From assembly GCA_017461345.1 (NCBI GenBank), contig JAFTYP010000012.1, positions 1 to 64,000 on the forward strand: a stretch of 64,000 nucleotides of DNA, read 5' to 3'. This document shows, piece by piece, positions 53,233 to 62,500 of the stretch; positions within the stretch are counted from its first letter, which is position 1; every line of letters begins with the position of its first letter. The position numbers were made by a program, and so were the translations under genes. The notes under the pieces are model-generated. The model saw only the letters and a program-made list of their open reading frames with translations, was not told the origin of the DNA and searched no databases. This DNA comes from Bacteroidaceae bacterium (GTDB lineage Bacteria > Bacteroidota > Bacteroidia > Bacteroidales > Bacteroidaceae).

Positions 53233-53598
53233 TAACTCAAGCAGTTCCTTTACTTCCTCTGGCGAGAGGTTCTCTTCCCGTACAAAGTAGTTGAGCATCG
53301 ACTTTGCGCTGCCGCCAAAGAAGTTCTTCTTCACTTCCTGCATGGTTCGGCGCGTGTATTCGGCTCGCGTAACAAGCGGCACATAACGATGCGTCTTGCC
53401 TTGGCCTTCCACCTTACGAAAGTCGAGATAACCTTTTTCGTAAAGCACCTTCAGGTAGGTTGCAATGGTTGTATAGGCAGGTTTGGGTTCCTTGTATCGT
53501 TCCAGAACATCCCACGCACAGGCTGTTCCTTCGATGTCCCAAATGATGTTCATCACTTCGAACTCCACTTTGGTCAGAGTGTTGTCGTTGCGCTTCAT
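53221..53598 (-). CDS. BlaI/MecI-family repressor
   Basis: 125 residues. A winged-helix N-terminal domain (LTKVEFEVMNIIWDIEGTAC; PAYTTIATYLKVLYEKGYLD) and a C-terminal dimerisation helix region (LSPEEVKELLELVK) match the BlaI/MecI/CopY family. These dimers block transcription until cleaved by their M56 partner, encoded here 124 bp downstream. Start chosen at 53598 (MKRNDNTLTK), after the promoter. The dyad in its own promoter region (53647-53684) suggests autorepression. Confidence 0.9.
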   Translation of the reverse strand: MKRNDNTLTKVEFEVMNIIWDIEGTACAWDVLERYKEPKPAYTTIATYLKVLYEKGYLDFRKVEGQGKTHRYVPLVTRAEYTRRTMQEVKKNFFGGSAKSMLNYFVREENLSPEEVKELLELVKS

Positions 53599-53625
53599 AA
53601 CGGTTTTCTTGTTTGGTTTCGAAGG

Positions 53626-53684
53626 CAAAGTAAGGACAGTTTGCCGAATATCGTGATATTTAGATATTGGAAACTTACGATATT
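53626..53684 (-). promoter_or_regulatory. Promoter and likely operator of the BlaI/M56 pair
   Basis: CAAAGTA (53626-53632; minus strand TACTTTG) resembles the -7 element. Upstream, AATATCGT (53647-53654) and ACGATATT (53677-53684) are perfect inverted repeats, with GATATT twice between them, a plausible BlaI operator. Direct repeats TTATTYGTAGTAAT at 53701 and 53722 lie just beyond. Confidence 0.55.
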
Positions 53685-53750
53685 ACCCGACTTTTAACGT
53701 TTATTTGTAGTAATCGAACACTTATTCGTAGTAATAGCAGATGAAACACA

Positions 53751-53784
53751 AACTGCCACTACGTTGTGAAACGCAGCGGCAGTT
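53751..53784 (-). terminator. Terminator of the sigma/anti-sigma operon
   Basis: AACTGCC (53751-53757) pairs with GGCAGTT (53778-53784), with an inner CGTT-gtga-AACG stem. On the minus strand TTTGTGTTT follows. It is 27-60 nt after the operon's last stop codon. Confidence 0.65.
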
Positions 53785-53810
53785 GCCTGTAAGGGAATCG
53801 TATCTCGCAG

Positions 53811-54962
53811 TTATTCCTTTTTGCCTTTCGGCTCCAATCCTTTGCGATAAGTCTTTTCTCCGTTGATGTAACTCTTGAGTTTCTGCCAGTCGCGGGGTAT
53901 CCATCGGTCGCCTTTGCTTGTGATAGCGAGGATGTGATAGCCGTCATAGTCGCACATACAACTTATATAGTAGTCGTCATCGTTGTCTTTGTATCTACGG
54001 CCTACAACTACATCTTCGAGGTTATACATGGAGAAGCGTGAGGTAAACTTGTAGGTATATAACTGTTCGGGATGATTGTTCACGTAGTCGTAAGCCTGGT
54101 CGATGAGTTGCTTGTATAGAGCCTCTGCCTCTTTTCCCTGGCTGAGTGGAATGAAGTAATGTGTGCCTGTGACCAGGCCATAGGTAGGTCTGCCGTAACG
54201 AACTTCTCTTCTTATGAGTCCTTCGTTGGGTTTCACGTCATCCTCGAAGCCTTCGTCGTGCCGCCAATAAACGGGATAGGCCTTTGCACCCTTCAGTTTT
54301 TTGAATGCTTTCAAAGCCGGATTTATGTGTGTTTCGAAGGCTTCGATGTCGAAGGTCTGCATCTTGTCTGGCGTTATGTTGCTTTGGAGAACCAGATTAT
54401 GGTTATAGGATGCTTTTTCCACTATGGCCTTATCCGAACTGTCGTAGCCTTTGTCGTAACTGAAATTCACTAATTCCCGAGCATTACCTATCTGCCACCA
54501 TTCCTTGAACCTTGGTGAAGGCGAGAGGCGAGTGTCGCCATCTGCGCGGTAAACCCAGGTGTATTTTATGGTGTCGATGTTGCCTTTGTGGTATTCGTAG
54601 CAGTAACTTTCCGATGCTTCGGCGGCGAGATGTGCGAAAGTAAGACGGACGGAGTCGACCATTTCTGCAGACTTCCGACGGCGGGCGGCATTGATGTCGT
54701 CGTAGGATGCTGCTATTTCCTCCCGTTCTGCCTCGCTCATGTCTTCGTTGAAAAGCGGTTCTTCGAGCGTCATCTGCTGGAAATATGTGTCCCACGAGTG
54801 AACGATTGTCCCCCTCATCGTGGCAGATTGTCTGTGGACGATATTGTAGGAGCCACATTCATTCAGGTAGTTCTCCAACCTCTGAAACCGTTTGTTCGGT
54901 TCCTGACCTGTGATCGTGCCGGCGATTAAAGCCAGCATGACGAGTGTTAATGTCTTCTTCAT
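53811..54962 (-). CDS. Exported protein of unknown function in an ECF sigma operon
   Basis: 383 residues. Signal peptide MKKTLTLVMLALIAGTITG. The rest is mixed alpha/beta, rich in aromatic and charged residues (YKDNDDDYYISCMCDYDGYH; SYCYEYHKGNID), without a motif that I recognise. It lies 14 bp after the putative anti-sigma factor. Proteins in this position are often the envelope component that the sigma factor responds to or controls. Confidence 0.7.
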   Translation of the reverse strand: MKKTLTLVMLALIAGTITGQEPNKRFQRLENYLNECGSYNIVHRQSATMRGTIVHSWDTYFQQMTLEEPLFNEDMSEAEREEIAASYDDINAARRRKSAEMVDSVRLTFAHLAAEASESYCYEYHKGNIDTIKYTWVYRADGDTRLSPSPRFKEWWQIGNARELVNFSYDKGYDSSDKAIVEKASYNHNLVLQSNITPDKMQTFDIEAFETHINPALKAFKKLKGAKAYPVYWRHDEGFEDDVKPNEGLIRREVRYGRPTYGLVTGTHYFIPLSQGKEAEALYKQLIDQAYDYVNNHPEQLYTYKFTSRFSMYNLEDVVVGRRYKDNDDDYYISCMCDYDGYHILAITSKGDRWIPRDWQKLKSYINGEKTYRKGLEPKGKKE

Positions 54963-54976
54963 GATGGTATTGTTGT

Positions 54977-55573
54977 TTAATCTTCCATTAGTAATGCAAT
55001 CTCTCGGTCCAAACGTTCACCCCTCGAGCGGATGTCTCGTATTTGAGCCGCAACCATCAGGAGTTGGTCGGGCATGTCCGAGATGTCGTCCGTAGGGCAA
55101 TCCTCTGCTTCTGTTTCGGCAGCCAACTGCACCTCTTCCAGAGGCGTCTCTTGGGCCTCATCCGGACAAGGCACGTCGGGTTGCTCGACAAGGCATGCCG
55201 AATTGACGGACTTGACTGTGGATGTCGACGGACTTGGCACTGGATGTTGGGCGACTTGGCACTGGATGTTTTCCGGCTCAGTCTTGATTGGCTTTTCCGC
55301 CGGCACTTCCTGCTCTGTCTGCACCTCTGCCTTCTGAGCCACAACAGGCTGTTCTTCTGGCCGATTCACAAAGAGAAAGAAGCCCACAAGCAAGGCTGCG
55401 GCAACACTGCCTGCCCAGAGGAATATCGTGCGACGGCTGCTTCGCCGACGGACTTTCATCTTCGCCATTACGCTTTCAGCGAAATCATCCGAAAGCGACG
55501 GCACTCTTTCTGCACGACGCCGCATTGCATCCTGCAAGAGTTTGTCTTGTTCGTTATCCGCTATCTTCATCAT
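54977..55573 (-). CDS. Putative membrane anti-sigma factor, with array I inside its coding region
   Basis: 198 residues. A short cytoplasmic N-terminus with SDDFAESVMAKMKVRRRSS, one membrane helix (TIFLWAGSVAAALLVGFFLF, about 48-68), then a periplasmic part of low complexity. It overlaps the ECF sigma gene by 4 bp (ATGA), the usual place for an anti-sigma factor, but no zinc-binding HxxxCxxC motif is present. Residues about 100-136 (IQCQVAQHPVPSPSTST... through ...CLVEQPD) are encoded by 22-bp repeats related to the intergenic arrays. The C-terminal helix (QLLMVAAQIRDIRSRGERL) is outside the repeats. Confidence 0.75.
   Translation of the reverse strand: MMKIADNEQDKLLQDAMRRRAERVPSLSDDFAESVMAKMKVRRRSSRRTIFLWAGSVAAALLVGFFLFVNRPEEQPVVAQKAEVQTEQEVPAEKPIKTEPENIQCQVAQHPVPSPSTSTVKSVNSACLVEQPDVPCPDEAQETPLEEVQLAAETEAEDCPTDDISDMPDQLLMVAAQIRDIRSRGERLDREIALLMED
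55167..55276 (+). repeat. 22-bp-period array I inside the anti-sigma gene
   Basis: Units start at 55167, 55189, 55211, 55233 and 55255. The last three are clear: CTTGACTGTGGATGTC, CTTGGCACTGGATGTTGG and CTTGGCACTGGATGTTTTCC at the same offset. The last matches array G (CTTGGCAGTAGATGTTTTTC). Because 22 is not a multiple of 3, the encoded peptide does not look repetitive. Confidence 0.8.
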
Positions 55574-56094
55574 TTCCCTATGAGTTTACTGAGTTTTTGT
55601 CTAATTCTTTGCAGCCTGTTGGCGAGTGGCCCTGCTGCAACCTCCATCTCTTCTGCTATCTCGCCAAGCGAATGTCCCTCGTAGTAGCGCAGATGCAACA
55701 GTGCCCGTTCTTCCGGACGAAGGTGGTCGATGGCCTTGTCCAGGCGTTCCATCTGCTCCACTCTGTCGTCGTCCGCAGCCTCCGGCGGAACATATTGTTC
55801 CTCGTTCAAAGGCAAAGAAGACAAGCCTTGACTGCGAAGATGATTCAGCGCCACGTTATAGGCAATGCGATTGAGCCAGGTGGCAAACGATGCTCGCCGA
55901 GGATTGAAGTCCTGCAAATGCTCGAAGGCACGCACAAAGACATCTTGCGTCAGTTCCTCCACATCTCTTGCGTCGGGAACCATCTGCGCCACAAGCAACT
56001 GAATCTGCCGCCCATATCTGCCCATCAGATACTTGTAGCCCTCGGCCTTACCCTGCCGGGCAACATCGATCATCTGCTGTTCTGTGTTCTCCAT
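55570..56094 (-). CDS. ECF-type RNA polymerase sigma factor
   Basis: 174 residues. Region 2 is GYKYLMGRYGRQIQLLVAQM with DVEELTQDVFVRAFEHLQDF and FATWLNRIAYNVALNHLRS. Region 4 is LRPEERALLHLRYYEGHSLG then EIAEEMEVAAGPLANRLQRI. ECF sigma factors direct RNA polymerase to stress or envelope genes and are held by a membrane anti-sigma, here the next gene. The start is preceded by AAGGAACG as ribosome-binding site. No TAnnTTTG element is seen upstream, so it may use its own promoter type. Confidence 0.93.
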   Translation of the reverse strand: MENTEQQMIDVARQGKAEGYKYLMGRYGRQIQLLVAQMVPDARDVEELTQDVFVRAFEHLQDFNPRRASFATWLNRIAYNVALNHLRSQGLSSLPLNEEQYVPPEAADDDRVEQMERLDKAIDHLRPEERALLHLRYYEGHSLGEIAEEMEVAAGPLANRLQRIRQKLSKLIGK

Positions 56095-56164
56095 ACGTTC
56101 CTTGTTACACCCTTATATACACAAGGATGGCAGAAATATGTCGGTAAACGGAAGAATTTTTTTC

Positions 56165-56791
56165 CTACGGGAGACGATACTGCGTTTGTCCCCCCTTGCC
56201 TTCGCGAACCAAACGACCCGTCTTGACCAGTCTGTTCAGGAGATTCGTCACGCGGGAACGGGTCAGGGTCTGCTCGAAGGCGACAGCCACATCCTTATGA
56301 GTAATGTAAGTCTTGCCGGCAAAGAGTTCGACCAGACGTGCCTCGACCTCCGAGTCCTCTGCATTGAACTTCCAACCGTACGGCACCTGATCGACTTCAA
56401 AGCCACGCACCTCGGCCAGCAAATCGCGGTCGGGACGGAACAGGATGCCATCCACACAGACATTCTTGCCGTGATAGTTGCCATCCTTCACCTCGATGCT
56501 GCCCTTCAGCGAAAGGCGGAAAGTGCCTATTTCGGGCAGTGTGACAGCATTGCCTTTCCTCAGTTCGTGAACCATAACCCGTTGCAAGGTGCTCAAAGCC
56601 GCTATGAGTTCGGACTTGGGCAACACGGAAGGCAACTTGGTGCTGCCGCTCTGGAACTCAATGGCATCCACCGTAGCGGGGCTCTCCAACAGCACTCGGA
56701 GGCTCTCCAAATCGGTCGTATCACTAACATTCTTCTGCTGCTCCTCGGTGGGAAGAGCGCCACGCTTGGCAATTGAAAATCTGATTGGCAT
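56165..56791 (-). CDS. HU-like domain fused to a C-terminal winged helix (HU-HIG type)
   Basis: 208 residues. N-terminal half: an HU/IHF-like domain of the divergent Bacteroidota kind (LSTLQRVMVHELRKGNAVTL; PEIGTFRLSLKGS). C-terminal half: a winged helix (LFAGKTYITHKDVAVAFEQT; VTNLLNRLVKTGRLVREGKG). This matches the Pfam family that I recall as HU-HIG, HU fused to wHTH, Ig or Gly-rich motifs. It presumably binds DNA at two sites; regulator or nucleoid role is unknown. It is monocistronic with a good promoter, upstream of which lies array J. Confidence 0.82.
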   Translation of the reverse strand: MPIRFSIAKRGALPTEEQQKNVSDTTDLESLRVLLESPATVDAIEFQSGSTKLPSVLPKSELIAALSTLQRVMVHELRKGNAVTLPEIGTFRLSLKGSIEVKDGNYHGKNVCVDGILFRPDRDLLAEVRGFEVDQVPYGWKFNAEDSEVEARLVELFAGKTYITHKDVAVAFEQTLTRSRVTNLLNRLVKTGRLVREGKGGQTQYRLP

Positions 56792-56816
56792 AGTCGTATC
56801 GTTTTAATTCGTCGTA

Positions 56817-56847
56817 CAAAACTAATGGAAAATCTCCACTTAACAAA
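56817..56847 (-). promoter_or_regulatory. Promoter of the HU-winged-helix gene
   Basis: On the minus strand TTTG (56844-56847), a 19-nt spacer and TAGTTTTG (56817-56824), 26 nt before the start codon. Confidence 0.75.
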
Positions 56848-56876
56848 AAATATCGCCAAAGAAAAAGCGTAAACCT

Positions 56877-56964
56877 GGTTGCATGTACATGTAAAAACAA
56901 TTGCACATACATGTACGTGCAATTGCATATACATGTATGTGCAATAAAGTTTACCTGTAAGACA
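56877..56964. repeat. 22-bp-period array J of palindromic units
   Basis: Units start at 56877, 56899, 56921 and 56943. The second and third (AATTGCACATACATGTACG, AATTGCATATACATGTATG) are near-perfect palindromes centred on ACATGT; the first holds TGTACATGTA, and the fourth is degenerate (TTTACCTGTAA). The array begins about 30 bp upstream of the HU-winged-helix promoter. Confidence 0.85.
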
Positions 56965-57015
56965 GCCGGAATAAAACTGCCATGCAACGAGGCGTGACAG
57001 CCGCAGCGGACCGGG

Positions 57016-59370
57016 TTATTGCAGTTGTTTCAGAAGTTTAACGAGGTTGTCCAGGTTGCGTGCATCGATGTTGAAGTCGAGCATATTGCCGTTGCGGTCG
57101 AACAACTTGTATGTCGGGAAGGCACGGACGCCGAGGTGACGCTCGATGGCACTCTGCTGCTTGGACGGCAAATTGTAGTGCGCCACGTTATCTCCGCTGA
57201 CGTTGTACTCCTTGATGACGTTCTCCCACGACTCCTGTGGGCTGTTGTTGGCAAGGTAGAGGTAAGCGACGTCAAAGTCTTTCAGCCGTTCATATTCCTC
57301 CTGACTATGGGAGAGTGCCTCCTTGCAAGGTCCGCACCAAGTGCCCCAAACGTCGAGCAACACGAACTTCCCCTTGTAGGGTTCCAGGAGTTTCCGCAGC
57401 AAAGCCTCGCCTTCGGTGAGGTCCTTCACGTCGTCCGACGACTTGAATACGAGTTTGTTAAACTCGCGGTTAGCCAAAGCGACGTAATAGTCGTTCTTCT
57501 TCTCCACCATTTGGATGGCGGTGGGGTTGCCTATCATCACCTTCAAGGTGTCCATCATCTTCTCGGACAACGGTACGCGCTCGTAGTCGAGTTGTTTATA
57601 GACCTGCTGCGCAAACCAGATGCTCTTCAAGGAAGCGTTGGCACCAAGGGAGTCGAGACTGTGCTCCTGAGCCTTCATCCTGGCGAGAAAAAACTTCGCC
57701 ATCATCACCTTATTTGCCTTCGGGCTGTTGAAAATCGGCTGCACTGCCCTGAGAAGTTCCTCACGCTTTGCGTTCTCTTCCTCGACGATGCGCTGTTTCT
57801 CCTCTATCGTAGAAGCCTTGTTTATGGTTTCCCTTGCCGTTTTCGCCCACTCCTTAAAACGGGTCAGCAACTCACGCTCCTCGTCGTTCTCGGCAACCTC
57901 GTCAATATAGTCGAGGACATTAAAACTGATTTTGTTACTGCGTCGGTCGAGAACATCGCCGAGATAGTCGCGTAGGAAACTGTTCGTCTCGCGGTGAAGC
58001 GTCAAAGGCGATTTGAGTTCCTTCCAAAAGGTGTTGTAGGCATACTGGCGAGCAGACTCGGGAAACTGGTAGTTCTCACCGTTGAAGCGAGCCTGTCCGA
58101 AGTCGAATGCCTGCTGCCAAAGCGTGTGGCCCCGGCGATATTGCCTGTAGCGATTGGAGAGCGAGGGGTGCTCCTCGAATAGACGCTCCTGCTTTGCGAA
58201 CTGCGTCTGGAGCAGGCTGTCGGTCGATGCGATGTACTTGTCGAAGTCCTTATCCTCGTCTTCCATACTTACTGTCTGCCAGTCAACGGGGAACTTGAAG
58301 AGCTCGTTTTGCAGGCGGCAGTCGTCGCCCATGAAGTAGCGGCGTCCCTCCTTGAAGTCGTAGAGCAGGAAGTACGTCTTGCCCGGCTCGAGCATCGTCC
58401 AAATGAAGCAGCGCGACCAGTCGCAGAAGAACTCCGTGCTGTTCAGGAGCGGGAAGCTGACCTTGAAGCGTCCCTGTTCGTCGAGGTCGGCATAGACTGA
58501 TTCCTGGTCGCCCGTAAAGAGGTTTTGGAAGCCGAACTTGAAGGTCTTCTCGCCCTTGTACTTGTCCGGCATGTCCTTTATCCACCCGACGACCGTCACC
58601 GTGTCCGTCTTGTAGTCGGTATCCACGAAGTCCGTGCGCGTGTCCTTTTGCGGGTAGTCGGGCATGAAGCGGCTGGTTATCATGCTGTATGAAGCCTTCT
58701 GGTCGCCTATCTGTATGGTGCGCTTGCCCTTCTTGTCCTTGCCCACAACGACCTTCAGGTCGTCCGTTCCGTCCGTCAGAAGCATTTCGGCCTCGCCCGT
58801 CTTCTGGTTGATGTCGAGCGACTTATAACGCCAGAACCTGCAATCGTAAATGGCTTGGTCCTCAAGGAAGGCTATCTTCCAGTCGCCCTCAGCGTCGCGC
58901 CAATAGGAAGGCAGCAGTTGCCGCCAGCGTTCTTCCACAGGCTTGATGCCTGTGATGGACCATGCGCCGTCGAAGTCTCCCTCGCTGAAGTCGAACGACT
59001 TGGTCGATAGGGGCAACGGCTCGAAGTGGAGCACGACGTCGCTTGTGCCGTCGGGGCCTGTCCGCTGGTGCGTGTCGAGCTGGATACCGTCGGCCGACGT
59101 GATGGCGTACTGCTTGCCATCAGCCTTCAGATAAGAGCCGCTGGCGAACTGGAACCAAAAGCTGTCGAAGTCCGACCGCTGGCTGACAGTCACATAGACG
59201 AGTGTTTCGTTCTTCTTTAACTCCACCTTCGTGATGTCGAGAGCCAAATTGAAGAAGCCGTCGCCGTAGCTTGTACTGAACTCCGTAGTGGGCTGCTCCC
59301 ACACGATTTGCTTTCCCTGTGCCGCCCCTGCTGCTATGAACAGAAGGCACGCGATGAGTGTCTGTTTCAT
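57016..59370 (-). CDS. Exported TlpA-like thiol-disulfide protein with long N-terminal region
   Basis: 784 residues. Signal peptide MKQTLIACLLFIAAGAAQG. The first 320 residues are beta-rich, with a DUF4369-like region near 230-320 (TVTVVGWIKDMPDKYKGEKT). A long helical part runs to about 630. The last 150 residues are a thioredoxin/TlpA domain with active site WGTWCGPCKEA and cis-Pro in RAFPTYKLFDRNG. TlpA-like proteins reduce or isomerise disulfides in the periplasm. Long versions with an N-terminal domain are common in Bacteroidales, and partners are unknown. The leader has a doubled AAAGGTGAAAAGATAAA (59371-59405), placing a ribosome-binding site twice before the ATG. Confidence 0.83.
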   Translation of the reverse strand: MKQTLIACLLFIAAGAAQGKQIVWEQPTTEFSTSYGDGFFNLALDITKVELKKNETLVYVTVSQRSDFDSFWFQFASGSYLKADGKQYAITSADGIQLDTHQRTGPDGTSDVVLHFEPLPLSTKSFDFSEGDFDGAWSITGIKPVEERWRQLLPSYWRDAEGDWKIAFLEDQAIYDCRFWRYKSLDINQKTGEAEMLLTDGTDDLKVVVGKDKKGKRTIQIGDQKASYSMITSRFMPDYPQKDTRTDFVDTDYKTDTVTVVGWIKDMPDKYKGEKTFKFGFQNLFTGDQESVYADLDEQGRFKVSFPLLNSTEFFCDWSRCFIWTMLEPGKTYFLLYDFKEGRRYFMGDDCRLQNELFKFPVDWQTVSMEDEDKDFDKYIASTDSLLQTQFAKQERLFEEHPSLSNRYRQYRRGHTLWQQAFDFGQARFNGENYQFPESARQYAYNTFWKELKSPLTLHRETNSFLRDYLGDVLDRRSNKISFNVLDYIDEVAENDEERELLTRFKEWAKTARETINKASTIEEKQRIVEEENAKREELLRAVQPIFNSPKANKVMMAKFFLARMKAQEHSLDSLGANASLKSIWFAQQVYKQLDYERVPLSEKMMDTLKVMIGNPTAIQMVEKKNDYYVALANREFNKLVFKSSDDVKDLTEGEALLRKLLEPYKGKFVLLDVWGTWCGPCKEALSHSQEEYERLKDFDVAYLYLANNSPQESWENVIKEYNVSGDNVAHYNLPSKQQSAIERHLGVRAFPTYKLFDRNGNMLDFNIDARNLDNLVKLLKQLQ

Positions 59371-59415
59371 ATTTATCTTTTCACCTTTTTATCTTTTCAC
59401 CTTTATTATATATAA

Positions 59416-59455
59416 CGCACGAGCGTGCGAAATGTTACGCCTCAAGGCAAAGATT
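59416..59455 (-). promoter_or_regulatory. Possible promoter and leader hairpin of the TlpA-like gene
   Basis: The minus strand reads AATCTTTG (59448-59455), one base off TAnnTTTG. Downstream lies a perfect 6-bp hairpin CGCACG-CT-CGTGCG (59416-59429) in the leader. Confidence 0.4.
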
Positions 59456-59518
59456 TAAATATCCTTAACTTTTCTGCCAAGACAAAAGCAATCTTCCGTT
59501 TCCAGACGCAGGGAGTTT

Positions 59519-62500
59519 TCAACCCTTCACTGCATGTCCGAAGCGGCTATGAAGCCACTGGAAAGGCATATAAAGCACCGGAACAACGAAGAGAAGAGCA
59601 ATGGTACCGACCAACATGCCACCCGCACAACACACGCCCAACGAGATGTTGCCGTTGGCACCTACGCCATGCGCAAAGACAAGAGGCAGCATGCCGAATA
59701 TCATCGTAAGCGAAGTCATCAGGATAGGACGCAGGCGAACCTTTGCCGCCGTCATTGCTGCCATCGTAATACTCATGCCCTTGCGATGGCGCTCCGTAGC
59801 ATATTCCGTAAGAAGGATTGCCGTCTTTGCCAAAAGACCAATGAGCATAATGAGTCCTGTCTGCATGTAGATGTTGTTCTCCAAGCCCCACATCCTTGAG
59901 AAAAGGAAACTGCCAAGCAGTCCAAACGGCACACTCATGATGACTGCCAAAGGTATGAACAGGCTTTCATAAAGAGCACAGAGAACAAGATAAATGAAGA
60001 CTACGCAAATGGCAAACACAATGGCAGTCGTATTGCCCAAAGAAGCCTCCTCTCTCGACATGCCGCCAAACTCGTAGCCATAGCCCTCCGGCAACACTCT
60101 GTCTGCCGTTCGACGTATGGCCTCCAGTGCCTGGCCACTACTGTAACCGTTGGCAGTCTGGCCCATCACAGAAATGCTGCTGAACAGATTAAAGCGATTC
60201 AAGCCCTCACTGCCATAGACGCGCTCCATGGTGATGTACTGCGTAATAGGAATCATCTGCCCACTCTCACTGCGAACACGCATATTAGAGAGTGCATTCT
60301 CGTCGAGACGGAACTCGGGAGATGCTTGCACAATAACACGATAGAGTTTCGTAAAGCGCGTCAAGTTACTGCTGTAAGAACCACCCACATAGCCGGAAAG
60401 GACCTTGAGCACAGCATTCGGCGTCACACCATCGCGCTTACAACGGGCTGCATCCACCTCTACACGATACTGCGGATACTTTGTGTCGAACGTGGTGAAG
60501 GCACGAGAAATGGCAGGTTCGCGGTTGAGCGAGTCAATAAGCTCGCGCGTCACACGCATCAGATCCTCTATCTTTCCGCCCTTACGGTCTTGCACATGAA
60601 GTTCAAAACCACTGGTGGCACCATAACCCGAAATCATCGGACGGGTGCTGACACGTATCTGTGCCTGCGTAATATCAGCAGTGCGACGGTAGATTTCATC
60701 TATCACAGAATTGATGTCGTCGCCTTCACCCTTGCGTTCATCCCAATTCTTCAGGCGGATATTAAACGAGCCGGCAGAAGAAGACTGGTCGAAAGTTGAG
60801 CCACGACCAATAGTCATATTGTAAAGACGGAACTGCGGAATGTCCTTTATTCGCCTTTCGACCTCTCGTGTTATCTCGCCTGTCACTGCCATGCTTGTGC
60901 CCGGAGCACACTGAACATTGACGTTGATGGAGCCCATGTCCTCGTTTGGAACGAAACCCGTCTTTGTTGTTTTGAGCATATAGCCCAGCAAAACGCACAC
61001 CACAACAATAGATGCCCAAGGCAACCACCTGTGACGGAAGATGCGCAATACACCTCGCTGATACTTACACACCACACGATGGAAACCCACATTGAAAGCA
61101 TCGTGAAAACGTGCAGAGAAACTTGTGTCGCCATCTTTCCTGGGACGAAGCATCAAAGCACAGAGGGCTGGCGAGAGCGTCATTGCATTGATGGTAGAGA
61201 TAATAACGGCAACTGCCATCGTCACGCCAAATTGGGTATAGAAAACACCCGTCGTTCCGCCCACGAAACAAACGGGGATAAAGACACTCATGAACACAAG
61301 CGTTGTGGTAACAAGGGCAGAAGTAATTCCCTCCATTGCATCGACTGTTGCCAAATATGGCGACTTGTAGCCCTCGTCGAACTTTGCCTGAACGGCTTCT
61401 ACCACAACAATGGCATCATCCACAACCGTTCCTATCACCAACACCAATGCGAAAAGTGTGAGCAAATTCAGGCTGAAGCCTATAAAGTAAAGCACTGCAA
61501 ATGTACCTATCAGACTGACTATGATGGCAAGTGAAGGAATAAACGTACTCTTAAGATCCTGCAAAAAAACATAGACCACAAGCACGACCAAGAAGATAGC
61601 CTCCAAAAGCGTACGTACTACATTATGAATACTGGCATCGAGGAAGTCTTTCGTGCTCATCACATCCACCAATTCCATGCCTGGTGGCAGTTCCTTCCTT
61701 ATCTCGACGGCTGTCTCATCGATAAGTTTAATGATTTCATTGGCATTGGAACCCGGTGTCTGTGCTATCATACAATTAGCACCTGCATGGCCATTTGTAC
61801 TGTTCCGCACGGTATAGTTCTGAATACCCAGTTCCACTTTTGCAACATCTTTCAGGCGAAGTATGCTGCCGTCGGGAAGCGACTTGATGACCATATTCTC
61901 ATAGTCCTGCTCCACTTCGTAACGACCTCTGTACTTCAAAACATACTGGAACGTATTGTCTGCATCGGCACCCAAAGTGCCGGTTGGTGCTTCGATGTTC
62001 TGTTCCGCCAACACATTATCTATATCGGAAGGCATAAGACCATAGGACGCCATTTTGAGAGGATCGAGCCATATGCGCATACTATAACTCGCACCCCAGA
62101 CATTCACCTCGCCAACACCAGCCACACGCGAGAGTCGTGGCTCGATGTTAATCATCATGTAGTTCGTCAGGAAGTCGGTATCATAGGCATCCGTAGGACT
62201 ATAAAGCGAAAGACTCTTAATGTTGCTGGTTTGGCGTTTGCGCACCGTCACACCGCTTCGTGTTACGTCGGCAGGCAGTTGTCCTTGAGTAGAAGCGACA
62301 CGGTTCTGTACGTTTACCATTGCCATATCGGCATCCGTGCCTTGCTTGAAGAAAATGCTGATGCTTCCCGAACCCGTATTGGTGGCAGAAGAAGTCATAT
62401 ACATCATGTTCTCCACGCCATTCAGGCTCTCCTCCAAAGGAATAACAACGCTCTTTTGTACCGTTTCTGCATTGGCACCGGTATAGTTGGCACGAACGCT

